Position numbers and translations under genes: made by a program. The notes below the pieces were generated by a model. That model did not search any database and had not been told where the DNA came from. It saw nothing but the letters and a program-made list of their open reading frames with translations. A DNA stretch of 9,996 bases from Firmicutes bacterium UBA5388 (GTDB lineage Bacteria > Bacillota > UBA4882 > UBA10575), in assembly GCA_002409975.1 (NCBI GenBank), contig DHOO01000040.1, positions 15,258-25,253 of the forward strand. The letters are read 5' to 3'. This document shows, piece by piece, positions 1-5,772 of the stretch; within the stretch, counting starts at the first letter, position 1, and every line of letters starts with the position of its first letter.

Positions 1-2
1 TT

Positions 3-281
3 TGGCGGAGAGGGGCGGAGTTTTACCGATTTGTGGCTAAAACTGTTCGTGATTTAGGCAAAGCCATGGGCGCTCGTCTATACTCAGCCTGCCGCCGATT
101 TGATCAGTCAAGGAGCGGCACTATCGGTGGGGTTACCTTGACAGGGATTAGCGCCGATGCCGCACTGTTAATTGGGACATTAGTGTTACTAATTATATGG
201 TACACCATGATTAATCCTGGTCTGCCCGGCCTAAGGCTGCTCTATCTCTTGTTCAGGCATATGGGAGGACTGCTTCAATAA
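3..281 (+). CDS. 3' end of a membrane protein, possibly EcfT/CbiQ-like permease (partial, starts before the window)
   Basis: The reading frame is open from base 3 with no stop before 281, and the GTG at 33 has no ribosome binding site. I therefore read this as the C-terminal ~92 residues of a gene that begins upstream. It shows a basic, helical, probably cytoplasmic stretch (about residues 8-35, with DLGKAMGARLYSACRRF) followed by one clear hydrophobic segment (ALLIGTLVLLIIWYTMI). An 'alanine-methionine-x-alanine-arginine-x-tyrosine' block before a final membrane segment resembles the coupling region of energy-coupling-factor transmembrane components (EcfT/CbiQ), which dock on their ATPases. 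That match is from pattern memory and is weak. No neighbouring ECF ATPase or S component is visible here. It could be another polytopic membrane protein. Confidence 0.45.
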   Translation, partial: WRRGAEFYRFVAKTVRDLGKAMGARLYSACRRFDQSRSGTIGGVTLTGISADAALLIGTLVLLIIWYTMINPGLPGLRLLYLLFRHMGGLLQ

Positions 282-326
282 ATCGTGGCAGACATTCAAA
301 CTAATGCAGGAAATGCTAATTGAAAG

Positions 327-590
327 ATGAATGGATTGACAATTCACCTGTTTTAAGATCCAAGCCGGAAAAGACTGTCAGGACGTAATAACAAACTAAA
401 TGTAGAAGAAACCCAGCATTTGTTGGAGTTTTCCGGATATGAATTGAGCAATCATATTAAGCCTGATTTTTTAATTCTGTACTATCCGGAGAGGGAAAAT
501 CGCCCATCGAATCAACTTATTCTTCTTAAACAGCGGATTGCATTATACCAGCCGCTCATGAGGTGGATATCGTCTTGCTCCCATGCTTGA
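327..590 (+). pseudogene. Degraded XRE-type helix-turn-helix regulator remnant
   Basis: One frame reads from 327 through an internal TAA at 354-356 and then stays open to the TGA at 588-590. After the internal stop it encodes DPSRKRLSGRNN followed by KLNVEETQHLLEFSGYELS and then KPDFLILYYPER. The order 'PSR-x-RL ... L-(N/D)-VEET-x-LL-x-x-x-GY ... D-x-x-I-x-Y' is the tail of the DNA-binding domain plus the following helix seen in a common clostridial class of XRE-family regulators. The N-terminal helix-turn-helix itself is missing or unrecognisable, there is no ribosome binding site, and the end is ragged. This is probably a pseudogene rather than a small functional protein. Identification is by family pattern only. 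Confidence 0.5.
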
Positions 591-728
591 TCTTTGCCCT
601 TATGGATTAATTCTTACCTGACATCTTAATTCATACTCTTCGATACAACGTCAATAGGTCGTTTTCCGCAACCATCTGAAATGTTTCGCAATAAATAAGG
701 TAGTCGGGGCAAACGACTTGGAAAAATA

Positions 729-757
729 TTGTAAGAAAATTTAGGTTGGGATATAAT
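729..757 (+). promoter_or_regulatory. Sigma-A promoter for the toxin-antitoxin cassette
   Basis: TTGTAA at 729-734 (4 of 6 consensus bases) and a perfect TATAAT at 752-757 are separated by 17 bases. Transcription would start near 764, about 75 bases before the antitoxin start. The leader contains a small A-rich direct repeat (AACAAAG twice near 770-785). Confidence 0.6.
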
Positions 758-820
758 AAAGATACCAAGAAACAAAGAAACAAAGAAATGGGAAACAAAT
801 TTTCTTAGTATAGAAATCCG

Positions 821-829
821 AAAGGAGGT
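821..829 (+). promoter_or_regulatory. Strong ribosome binding site for the 838 gene
   Basis: AAAGGAGGT lies 8 bases before the ATG at 838 and supports that start. A second, weaker GGGAGAGG (863-870) precedes an in-frame ATG at 877, which would give a protein 13 residues shorter that starts right at the conserved domain. Confidence 0.6.
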
Positions 830-837
830 CATATAAT

Positions 838-1119
838 ATGGCTATAGGAAACTCTGCATTAAGGGAGAGGGTAGCCATGCAAAAAAAGAGAATTAATGTT
901 TCGCCGAAAAGGCAAATAACCATACCGTTACAGTTCTTTAAGGAACTAGGCATTGGATCCCAAGTAGAATGCTTTATTAATGATGGCGCTTTAGTTATTA
1001 AGCCCGTGCATGATATTAGTGAAACCTTTTCGGTAGAAATTCTTGATGATCTCGTTAAACAAGGATTTCAAGGTCAAGAACTCGTCGCTAAATTTAAAGA
1101 GGTAAACGGAAAGGTATGA
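838..1119 (+). CDS. AbrB/MazE/SpoVT-type antitoxin, truncated by an in-frame TGA
   Basis: The 93-residue product has a SpoVT/AbrB swapped-hairpin DNA-binding domain at about residues 16-58: KKRINVSPKRQITIP, then FFKELGIGSQVECFIND, then ALVIKPV. Such proteins act as antitoxins that neutralise a RelE/ParE- or MazF-type toxin and repress their own promoter. A RelE/ParE-type toxin pseudogene lies immediately downstream. The TGA at 1117-1119 appears to be a nonsense mutation. The same frame continues with KAVEKMIDEADKLAGRIKDD and onward to a TAA at 1219-1221, one base before the toxin ATG, which is the spacing expected of an intact cassette. The lost part is an acidic, helical tail of ~34 residues of the sort that normally wraps the toxin. 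The surviving DNA-binding part might still repress. The start at 838 has the better ribosome binding site; 877 is the alternative. Confidence 0.75.
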   Translation: MAIGNSALRERVAMQKKRINVSPKRQITIPLQFFKELGIGSQVECFINDGALVIKPVHDISETFSVEILDDLVKQGFQGQELVAKFKEVNGKV

Positions 1120-1221
1120 AAAGCGGTCGAAAAAATGATCGATGAGGCAGACAAACTAGCAGGAAGAATTAAAGACGACGGAAGCTCTAAAGTAACTGAG
1201 ATATTCGGTACAGAAGATTAA
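1120..1221 (+). pseudogene. Detached C-terminal tail of the AbrB/MazE-type antitoxin
   Basis: This is the in-frame continuation after the TGA at 1117. It has no start codon context of its own and runs to TAA at 1219-1221. It encodes an acidic, amphipathic stretch of the sort expected for the toxin-binding tail of an antitoxin. A single change of a CGA or AGA arginine codon to TGA would explain the break. Confidence 0.6.
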
Positions 1222-1222
1222 T

Positions 1223-1515
1223 ATGCACCCGATAGAATTTTTGCCGCCTGCCGAACGGTACTTTAAAAAGATTAAGGAAAAAGGCCTTAAAAACGCTTTT
1301 CATGAGGCTATTAACTTAATCGTCAAGACCCTTCTATAGGCACAGCAAAGAAAGGCGACTTATCAGGTATTTATGGATATGTCGTTTATTACCAAGGCGT
1401 CAATTATGAGGTCGCTTACAGAATAGCTGTAAACGATGACGGTTCTGTAGTTGTCGTCATTATGGCAGGAACACGTGAAAACTTTTATGAACAATTGAAG
1501 AATTATTTATTTTAG
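1223..1515 (+). pseudogene. Frameshifted RelE/ParE-type toxin
   Basis: From the ATG at 1223 the frame encodes MHPIEFLPPAERYFKKIKEK and a helix ending near AINLI, then hits TAG at 1337-1339. From about 1327 the next frame takes over with DPSIGTAKKGDLSGIYGYVV, then VNYEVAYRI, VVVVIMAGTRENFYEQLKNY, and ends at TAG 1513-1515. Together these give the standard RelE/ParE order: N-terminal strand, two helices, 'DP-x-x-G-x-x-K-x-G-D-L-x-G-I-Y', then the beta strands and a C-terminal 'AGTREN-x-Y' segment. A loss of one base (or gain of two) between 1320 and 1327 accounts for the break. Repaired, it would be about 97 residues, normal for these ribosome-dependent mRNA nucleases or gyrase poisons. No functional toxin should be made unless frameshifting occurs. 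Confidence 0.75.
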
Positions 1516-1541
1516 GTCCAAAATTATATACAAATTTCAGC

Positions 1542-1569
1542 CCGCTTATTGAAACATGAGCGGTTTTTT
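1542..1569 (+). terminator. Rho-independent terminator after the toxin-antitoxin cassette
   Basis: CCGCTTAT (1542-1549) pairs with ATGAGCGG (1556-1563), 8 pairs including one G-T wobble, around a 6-base loop TGAAAC. Six T residues follow at 1564-1569. It lies 26 bases after the toxin stop and ends the decayed cassette. Confidence 0.8.
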
Positions 1570-1621
1570 GTTGGCCCAGGCGGATTACTTCTGCCCCTGT
1601 AGTGATAACCCAACTACATAA

Positions 1622-1656
1622 TCGTCGCATAGGATCAGACGACTTTCTTTTTTACT
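1622..1656 (+). terminator. Possible second, weaker terminator
   Basis: TCGTC (1622-1626) and GACGA (1638-1642) can pair around an 11-base loop, followed by a T-rich run (CTTTCTTTTTT). It stands directly behind another hairpin (TGTAGT/ACTACA, 1598-1618). The stem is short, so this may be a backup terminator or chance. Confidence 0.3.
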
Positions 1657-1843
1657 CTTCATTAATCTTGCGTGTATCATGGAAGAAGTGGTATTCTTAT
1701 ATGCATAGGCTTATTTTGCTGTCGTTATTTTTTAGAACCATTACACTTTACCGCGGATTGGATTTTTATCAACTTTAACTTATTAAATAACTACTGCTAT
1801 CATAAAAAAATATCTACTAAATTAATCAGAAAGGGGTACATCA

Positions 1844-2113
1844 ATGAGTATTTTTGAAATTATGATGTTATTATGCTTCGGCGCCGCCTGGCCGGTATCA
1901 ATTTACAAGTCATATACATCAAGAAGGACAAATGGTAAAAGTGGATTGTTTCTAGTTATAATTGTACTGGGTTATATATCTGGAATAATTCACAAGTTTG
2001 TTTACAGTTTTGACAATGTCATATACCTTTACATGCTGAATGTATCAATGGTCTCGATTGATATCATTCTGTTTTTGAGAAATAAAAAAATAGAAAAAGA
2101 AAAGGACTTTTAA
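1844..2113 (+). CDS. Small PQ-loop/SemiSWEET-like membrane protein
   Basis: This intact 89-residue protein has three predicted membrane segments (about residues 5-21, 34-53 and 59-77), a positively charged loop after the first (YKSYTSRRTNGKS), and a charged C-terminal tail (KKIEKEKD). A 'W-P-x-S-I-x-K-x-Y' block ending helix 1, plus the three-helix size, fits a single PQ-loop repeat unit of the SemiSWEET type. Those proteins dimerise to move small solutes such as sugars. The substrate cannot be told, and many close relatives are simply annotated as hypothetical. The start is supported by AGAAAGGGG about 8-10 bases upstream. It stands alone between two decayed genes, so context gives no function. 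Confidence 0.65.
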   Translation: MSIFEIMMLLCFGAAWPVSIYKSYTSRRTNGKSGLFLVIIVLGYISGIIHKFVYSFDNVIYLYMLNVSMVSIDIILFLRNKKIEKEKDF

Positions 2114-2221
2114 TCACTACCGACGGCTGAAAAACACGGCGAACACCATTTGGCGATTTATGGGCTGATCTTAGGAATGGCGGTTATGGCCTTAAGTCTG
2201 TTGCTGTTTGCTAACGTGTGA
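2114..2221 (+). pseudogene. C-terminal fragment of a ZIP-like metal transporter
   Basis: Directly after, and in the same frame as, the stop of the preceding gene is an open stretch that ends at TGA 2219-2221. It encodes TAEKHGEHHLAIYGLILGMA followed by a hydrophobic run VMALSLLLFANV. A histidine-rich loop followed by 'HLAIYG-x-x-x-GM-x-VMA-x-SL' resembles the last membrane helix of ZIP-family divalent-metal permeases. There is no start codon or ribosome binding site and nothing of the other helices remains, so this is a leftover of a deleted gene. The family call rests on this short segment only. Confidence 0.5.
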
Positions 2222-2323
2222 ACTACTCGGAGAGTTGTAAGGTGTAAATCTTATATAACGCCTAAGTGAAATAAGTGATAAGAAAGATTATGAGGAAGCA
2301 AAACAAAAGCTTTCTCTTTTTTA

Positions 2324-2352
2324 TTGACAGAGAAACAATACCTGAGTATAAT
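2324..2352 (+). promoter_or_regulatory. Perfect sigma-A promoter of the abrB-type/ABC operon
   Basis: TTGACA (2324-2329) and TATAAT (2347-2352) are both exact consensus with the ideal 17-base spacer. Transcription should begin near 2359, about 70 bases before the first gene. Such a strong promoter normally needs repression, and an inverted repeat covers the -10 box. Confidence 0.85.
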
Positions 2353-2361
2353 AAGTTATAC
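2346..2361. promoter_or_regulatory. Candidate operator overlapping the -10 box
   Basis: GTATAA (2346-2351) and TTATAC (2356-2361) form a perfect 6-bp inverted repeat with a 4-base spacer. It spans the -10 element and the expected transcription start. A protein bound here would block RNA polymerase; the AbrB-type product of the operon is the obvious candidate. Part of the symmetry comes from the TATAAT itself, so chance is possible. Confidence 0.45.
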
Positions 2362-2428
2362 AAGTAATACATGTGGCACATATAAACATTACATACTTAC
2401 GATTATAATGAGAAAGGAGGTCTCTGGG

Positions 2429-2749
2429 ATGCGAAAAGAAAATAAGGAAGAGCCTGAAAATGTCGTACAGGACAAGTACATGGGTTCTGTGAAGGTAGGC
2501 TCCAAAGGACAAATAGTAATTCCAAAGGAAGCACGAGATATGTTCAATATAAAGCCGGGTGACACCCTGCTTTTACTTGCCGATCTCGAGAGGGGTATTG
2601 CTATTCAAAGACTTGATTTCTTTAATAAAATGGCAGATGAGATCTTTAGCGGAAAATATAAACCTCCCGAAAAGGAAAATAATGAACAATTAACTCAGTT
2701 TGCAAATGAAGTCAAAAAAGTTAGCAAGATGAAGGAGAAAGATGAATGA
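2429..2749 (+). CDS. AbrB/SpoVT-type transcription regulator of the ABC exporter operon
   Basis: This is a 106-residue DNA-binding protein. The AbrB/MazE/SpoVT domain covers residues 17-61: YMGSVKVGSKGQIVIPKEAR, then FNIKPGDTLLLLAD, then GIAIQRL. A charged helical tail follows. I chose ATG 2429 because AAAGGAGGT at 2414-2422 precedes it at good distance. The frame is open back to 2324, but that stretch contains the -35 and -10 boxes and an unsupported ATG at 2408. The gene overlaps the ABC ATPase by the ATGA at 2746-2749. AbrB-type genes placed first in such operons usually act as local repressors or transition-state regulators of the transporter. Autoregulation through the inverted repeat at 2346-2361 is my inference. 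Confidence 0.85.
   Translation: MRKENKEEPENVVQDKYMGSVKVGSKGQIVIPKEARDMFNIKPGDTLLLLADLERGIAIQRLDFFNKMADEIFSGKYKPPEKENNEQLTQFANEVKKVSKMKEKDE
2732..2737 (+). promoter_or_regulatory. Ribosome binding site for the ABC ATPase inside the regulator gene
   Basis: AAGGAG lies 8 bases before ATG 2746 and 11 before ATG 2749, inside the 3' end of the AbrB-type gene. It supports coupled translation across the ATGA overlap and favours 2746. Confidence 0.55.
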
Positions 2750-3480
2750 TGGCTATAAAAACCATAGACCTTGAAAAAAGGTATAAAGAGAAGGTTGCGG
2801 TAAAAAAGCTTAATTTATCTATTAAACAAGGAGAATTATTTTCTTTGCTTGGCACCAACGGCGCAGGGAAAACAACGACCATTAAAATGCTTTCTTGTTT
2901 ATCTAAGCCAACAAGGGGAGAGGCAATTTTACTTGGGGATAGTATAGTTAAGAATTCGTTGGCCGTGAAAGAAAAGATCGGTGTTTCCCCACAAGAAACA
3001 GCAGTGGCGCCGAATTTAACAGTCAAAGAGAATCTACAACTGATAGCGGAGCTTTATGGCGACAACAAAAAAGAGGCTGTAAAAAGAGCCAATGAGATGA
3101 TTGAAAGTTTTGGTCTCACTGAAGTAGCAAAAAGCAGAGCGAAAACCTTATCAGGCGGCTGGCAGAGGAGATTAAGCATTGCCATGGCTCTTATTTCAAA
3201 TCCGCAGATTCTTTTTCTTGATGAGCCGACCCTGGGTCTTGATGTTATTGCCAGGCGTGAACTTTGGACTATTGTAAAAAAGTTAAAAGGTAAGATAACT
3301 ATTATTCTGACAACCCATTATCTGGAGGAAGCAGAAGCTCTTTCCGACCGAATCGGGATTATGTCCAAAGGTGAGCTTAAAGCCGTTGGCACAGTAAGGG
3401 CGCTTATGGCAGGCGCCAGCGCGCAAAATTTCGAAGATGCGTTCATTACGCTGGCCACAGATGGAGGTGGATCGAGATGA
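2746..3480 (+). CDS. ABC transporter ATP-binding protein (ABC-2 exporter type)
   Basis: This 244-residue ATPase powers the permease encoded directly after it, and all nucleotide-binding motifs are present. Walker A is GTNGAGKT (36-43), the Q-loop glutamine is in SPQE (Q83), and the signature is LSGGWQRR (135-142). Walker B and D-loop are ILFLDEPTLGLD (155-166), and the H-loop histidine is H191 in TTHYLEEAE. The signature has W where LSGGQ has Q, a known variant in drug- and daunorubicin-type exporters. Length is short, lacking the long C-terminal extension of some DrrA-like proteins. It probably works as a dimer on the cytoplasmic face. Substrate unknown; exporters of this class move drugs, peptides, lipids or antibiotics. 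The first codon overlaps the regulator stop and the last overlaps the permease start. Confidence 0.92.
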   Translation: MMAIKTIDLEKRYKEKVAVKKLNLSIKQGELFSLLGTNGAGKTTTIKMLSCLSKPTRGEAILLGDSIVKNSLAVKEKIGVSPQETAVAPNLTVKENLQLIAELYGDNKKEAVKRANEMIESFGLTEVAKSRAKTLSGGWQRRLSIAMALISNPQILFLDEPTLGLDVIARRELWTIVKKLKGKITIILTTHYLEEAEALSDRIGIMSKGELKAVGTVRALMAGASAQNFEDAFITLATDGGGSR

Positions 3481-4220
3481 AAACATTAGCGTTTGCCTCG
3501 CGCAACACGAAGGAAATTTTAAGGGACCCTCTAAACTTAGCTTTTGGCATCGGATTTCCCTTAGCCATCTTATTTTTACTTTCCCTCATCCAATCTAATG
3601 TCCCTGTCAGTTTGTTTGAAATCGAAAATCTAACGCCTGGAATTGCAGTTTTTGGTTTTTCCTTTATTTCCTTATTCTCTGGAATGTTGGTCTCCAAAGA
3701 TCGGAGCACCTCATTTTTAATGAGACTATTTTCCTTTCCCCTTACTGGAGCAAACTTTATTCTTGGATATACATTACCACTTTTCCCTATGGCGATCATG
3801 CAAAGCGCTATTTGTTTTATCGCTGCCTTTTTTCTTGGACTTTCAATCAGTGTTAATGTCTTGATGGTGTTTATTGTACTTGTTCCGGCTTCTATTCTTT
3901 TTATTGCCATTGGCTTATTGGCGGGAAGTTTACTTACAGACAAACAAGTTGGCGGAATTTGTGGCGCCTTACTCACAAATCTTGCCGCTTGGTTATCTGG
4001 CACATGGTTTGATTTGAATCTGGTCGGTGGAGCATTTCAACAGATTGCCTATGCGCTTCCTTTTGTTCACGCAGTTGATGCCGGTAAAGCTGCTCTGGAG
4101 GGTAATTATGGAGGAATGTTCCCCCATCTTTGGTGGGTGATGGGATATGCTACTGTAATTTTTATTTTGGCTATCCTGGTTTTTAGTCGGAAAATGAAGG
4201 GTGAGGCAAAGGTAGATTAA
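3477..4220 (+). CDS. ABC-2 type transporter permease
   Basis: This 247-residue integral membrane protein has six predicted membrane helices (about 20-39, 53-72, 97-121, 127-152, 158-175, 218-236), the standard count for ABC-2 exporters. Before helix 1 there is an amphipathic 'RNTKEILRDPLNL' segment typical of the family's cytoplasmic elbow helix. Helices 5-6 are separated by an outside loop (ALPFVHAVDAGKAALEGNYG) also usual for the family. It should form a homodimer with two copies of the ATPase. The start is the ATG of an ATGA overlap, with GGAGGTG about 8 bases upstream inside the ATPase gene. Substrate cannot be deduced. Confidence 0.9.
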   Translation: MKTLAFASRNTKEILRDPLNLAFGIGFPLAILFLLSLIQSNVPVSLFEIENLTPGIAVFGFSFISLFSGMLVSKDRSTSFLMRLFSFPLTGANFILGYTLPLFPMAIMQSAICFIAAFFLGLSISVNVLMVFIVLVPASILFIAIGLLAGSLLTDKQVGGICGALLTNLAAWLSGTWFDLNLVGGAFQQIAYALPFVHAVDAGKAALEGNYGGMFPHLWWVMGYATVIFILAILVFSRKMKGEAKVD

Positions 4221-4320
4221 AATAAACTATGAGAGGATATCTATATATTCCTGCACCGCAGTAGTGCTATAAAAATTCCCTTTCTGTCCCCAAATAAACA
4301 AATTATATAAAAATGATTAA

Positions 4321-4346
4321 ACAGGGTTGCCGGTAGGCGACCCTGT
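4321..4346. terminator. Strong GC-rich hairpin after the ABC operon
   Basis: ACAGGGTTGCC (4321-4331) pairs with GGCGACCCTGT (4336-4346), 11 pairs with one T-G wobble, around a GGTA loop. It lies 100 bases after the permease stop, so it could end the operon or protect its mRNA. No T-run follows on either strand, so it is not a textbook rho-independent terminator. It may instead be a dispersed palindromic repeat. Confidence 0.5.
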
Positions 4347-4401
4347 AGTTATGACCCCAAAAAGAACAGGGGAGAATACTCTCAAAACAGCAAAATCCCA
4401 A

Positions 4402-4430
4402 CTGACTTAGAAGCTATGATCGGATATAAT
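4402..4430 (+). promoter_or_regulatory. Sigma-A promoter for the kinase-like gene
   Basis: CTGACT (4402-4407, 4 of 6) and a perfect TATAAT (4425-4430) have a 17-base spacer. Transcription would start near 4437, about 58 bases before the gene at 4495. Confidence 0.6.
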
Positions 4431-4494
4431 AAAAGGGTAAATATGAAACAGATCAGGTTAGGGACCAGGACTACAAAGAAAGGTACAGACGCAA

Positions 4495-5100
4495 ATGGAA
4501 GATATGGTTAAATCAAAGCACCGGGATTATTTTGAGCTCTGTCGTCAAATTGCCACGCTGTTGATTTCTCAGGCTCGAGTCTTGTTAGCTATCGATGGAA
4601 ACAGCGGCGCTGGTAAAACCAGTTTGGCCTTTCTGTTAAAAGAGGTGTATGATGCCAATATATTTCATATGGATCATTTCTTTCTTCGACCTGAACTGAA
4701 GACAGCAGAACGTTTACAAGAGATCGGTGGGAATGTGGATTATCTCCGGTTTAAGCAGGAAGTAATCTATGGTTTGCAAAGTGGGGGCAAATTTCAATAC
4801 CAAAGATATGACTGTGTCCAACAGGCCCTGGTGGAATACATAGCAGTAGAACCGAAAGCGGTCAATATTATAGAGGGTGTTTACAGTCTCCATCCTAGTT
4901 TAATTAATTATTACGACCTCAAGGTTTTTTTAAGTGTGGGAGCAAAAGAGCAAAGCCGAAGAATCTTAAGAAGAAACGGACCTGATCTGCATCAACGGTT
5001 TCTTCGTGAATGGATACCAATGGAAAACCGGTATTTTCAGGAAATGAAGATCCAGGAACGGTGTGATTTTGTTTTTAGAAGTAATGAAATATTATTTTAG
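4495..5100 (+). CDS. Uridine-kinase-like P-loop phosphotransferase
   Basis: This 201-residue cytoplasmic protein is in the uridine kinase/phosphoribulokinase fold group, which transfers phosphate from ATP to a small molecule. Visible motifs are Walker A GNSGAGKT (35-42) after the strand VLLAIDG, then HMDHFFL (58-64) with the aspartate that in uridine kinases helps catalysis. NIIEGVYSLHP (124-134) corresponds to the second core strand with its conserved E-G. An arginine-rich lid, RRILRRNGPD (155-164), follows. Length is close to the family norm. True uridine kinases have a fuller nucleoside-binding set, and many such proteins in Bacillota are of unknown substrate, so I do not name it udk. A weak AAAGAAAGG precedes the ATG; ATG 4504 is an alternative. 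Its 3' end overlaps the convergent LysE-type gene by 26 bases. Confidence 0.8.
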   Translation: MEDMVKSKHRDYFELCRQIATLLISQARVLLAIDGNSGAGKTSLAFLLKEVYDANIFHMDHFFLRPELKTAERLQEIGGNVDYLRFKQEVIYGLQSGGKFQYQRYDCVQQALVEYIAVEPKAVNIIEGVYSLHPSLINYYDLKVFLSVGAKEQSRRILRRNGPDLHQRFLREWIPMENRYFQEMKIQERCDFVFRSNEILF

Positions 5101-5740
5101 CTGATGTCACTAAAAAGCCGGCGCCGAAGATAATTAAACTAAAACCTAAGACCGTTATGATTATTTTATAGACTTTTAAATTGATAAAGCTTCTTGTTTT
5201 ACTTACCAACAAAGAAATAAATACATACCAAGTTAAATCGGAGATGATATGCCCCAAATAAAAAAGGATGATTCCGATTGGTCCTAAAGTATTATAGGCA
5301 TTCATAATCAATCCAAGGCCAACGGCAGTCCACCAAACGATGAAATAGGGATTTGCTGCGCTGACGAGGGCGCCTCCGATTAAGATATTACCGTGTTTAT
5401 CGTCAGCTTCGCTTTGGAAATCGATACTTACTTTTCCCAAGTAACTATCTTTGACCATGCTTATTCCAAAAAAGAGTAGAACGATACCGCCCAAAACACC
5501 GATGGTCATTTGGGCAAATGCTGTGCCGAGATATTGGCCCATACCTAAAAAGATGAGGATAACTAATATCAGTTCGAGCAAGGCGTGACCTATGGAAATT
5601 AGTAATCCTGCTTTCGCGCCTATTTTTATACTCTGATCCAAAGTATATGTAAGTAATGAACCTGGCATCATAGCGCCGGAATAGCCAATCAGCATTGATT
5701 GGATGAAAATCTCAAGCAAGTAGCTCACTCCCAGACTCAA
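5075..5740 (-). CDS. LysE/ArgO-family amino-acid exporter
   Basis: This is a 221-residue membrane protein with six predicted helices (about 10-32, 42-65, 73-96, 118-143, 153-178, 190-214). Family marks are the first helix ending GAMMPGSLL (proline at 26, as in the LysE/RhtB 'PGP' turn), GHALLEL (51-57) in helix 2, and SAANPYFIVWW (127-137) in helix 4, where relatives have a conserved 'NP'. A charged loop (FQSEADDKHG) separates the halves. Proteins of this family export basic or neutral amino acids or related small molecules; the substrate is not readable. The start is uncertain. TTG 5740 has AGAGGA only 2 bases upstream, while in-frame GTG 5728 is 14 bases from it. It converges on the kinase-like gene and is transcribed away from the methyltransferase gene. 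Confidence 0.85.
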   Translation of the reverse strand: MSLGVSYLLEIFIQSMLIGYSGAMMPGSLLTYTLDQSIKIGAKAGLLISIGHALLELILVILIFLGMGQYLGTAFAQMTIGVLGGIVLLFFGISMVKDSYLGKVSIDFQSEADDKHGNILIGGALVSAANPYFIVWWTAVGLGLIMNAYNTLGPIGIILFYLGHIISDLTWYVFISLLVSKTRSFINLKVYKIIITVLGFSLIIFGAGFLVTSAKIIFHYF

Positions 5741-5772
5741 ATTCCTCTATTTATGATCGAGGTGATATGAAG

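Larger units (their letters stand above)
282..837. other. Mostly non-coding stretch with a regulator remnant and a promoter
   Basis: No intact gene is supported in these 556 bases. The first half holds the degraded XRE-type remnant listed separately. The second half is AT-rich and ends in the promoter and ribosome binding site of the AbrB-type gene at 838. A 7-bp inverted repeat, GTCGTTT at 658-664 and AAACGAC at 711-717, is separated by 46 bases and has no obvious role. Short reading frames on the minus strand here lack ribosome binding sites and recognisable motifs. Confidence 0.6.
1516..1843. other. Non-coding stretch between the TA cassette and the PQ-loop-like gene
   Basis: These 328 bases hold a good terminator (1542-1569) and two further small hairpins (TGTAGT/ACTACA at 1598-1618, TCGTC/GACGA at 1622-1642) followed by a pyrimidine-rich run. 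After those the sequence is AT-rich with no gene I can support. A possible weak promoter for the gene at 1844 is TTGGAT 1758-1763 with TATTAA 1781-1786 (17-base spacer), which matches consensus poorly. Confidence 0.55.

Noticed and set aside
1288..1303. Possible catabolite-control (cre) site around AAAACGCTTTTCA
   Set aside because: Bases around the CG do not match the cre consensus, and it lies inside the toxin pseudogene coding sequence.
1672..1857. 61-codon open frame before the PQ-loop-like gene
   Set aside because: It starts at a GTG without a ribosome binding site, has no recognisable motif, and its end overlaps the well-supported start at 1844.
2324..2428. N-terminal extension of the AbrB-type gene from a TTG at 2324
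   Set aside because: The TTG is the first three bases of the -35 box and the extension spans the whole promoter. The strong ribosome binding site at 2414-2422 places the start at 2429.
3446..4003. 185-codon minus-strand frame inside the ABC permease gene
   Set aside because: It is a shadow of the permease on the opposite strand, with no ribosome binding site and low-complexity basic composition.
4443..4513. Short frame beginning MKQIRLGTR, similar to the first residues of porphobilinogen deaminase (HemC)
   Set aside because: The likeness stops after nine residues, the frame ends at 23 codons, it overlaps the kinase-like start, and the same frame is open well upstream through the promoter and hairpin.
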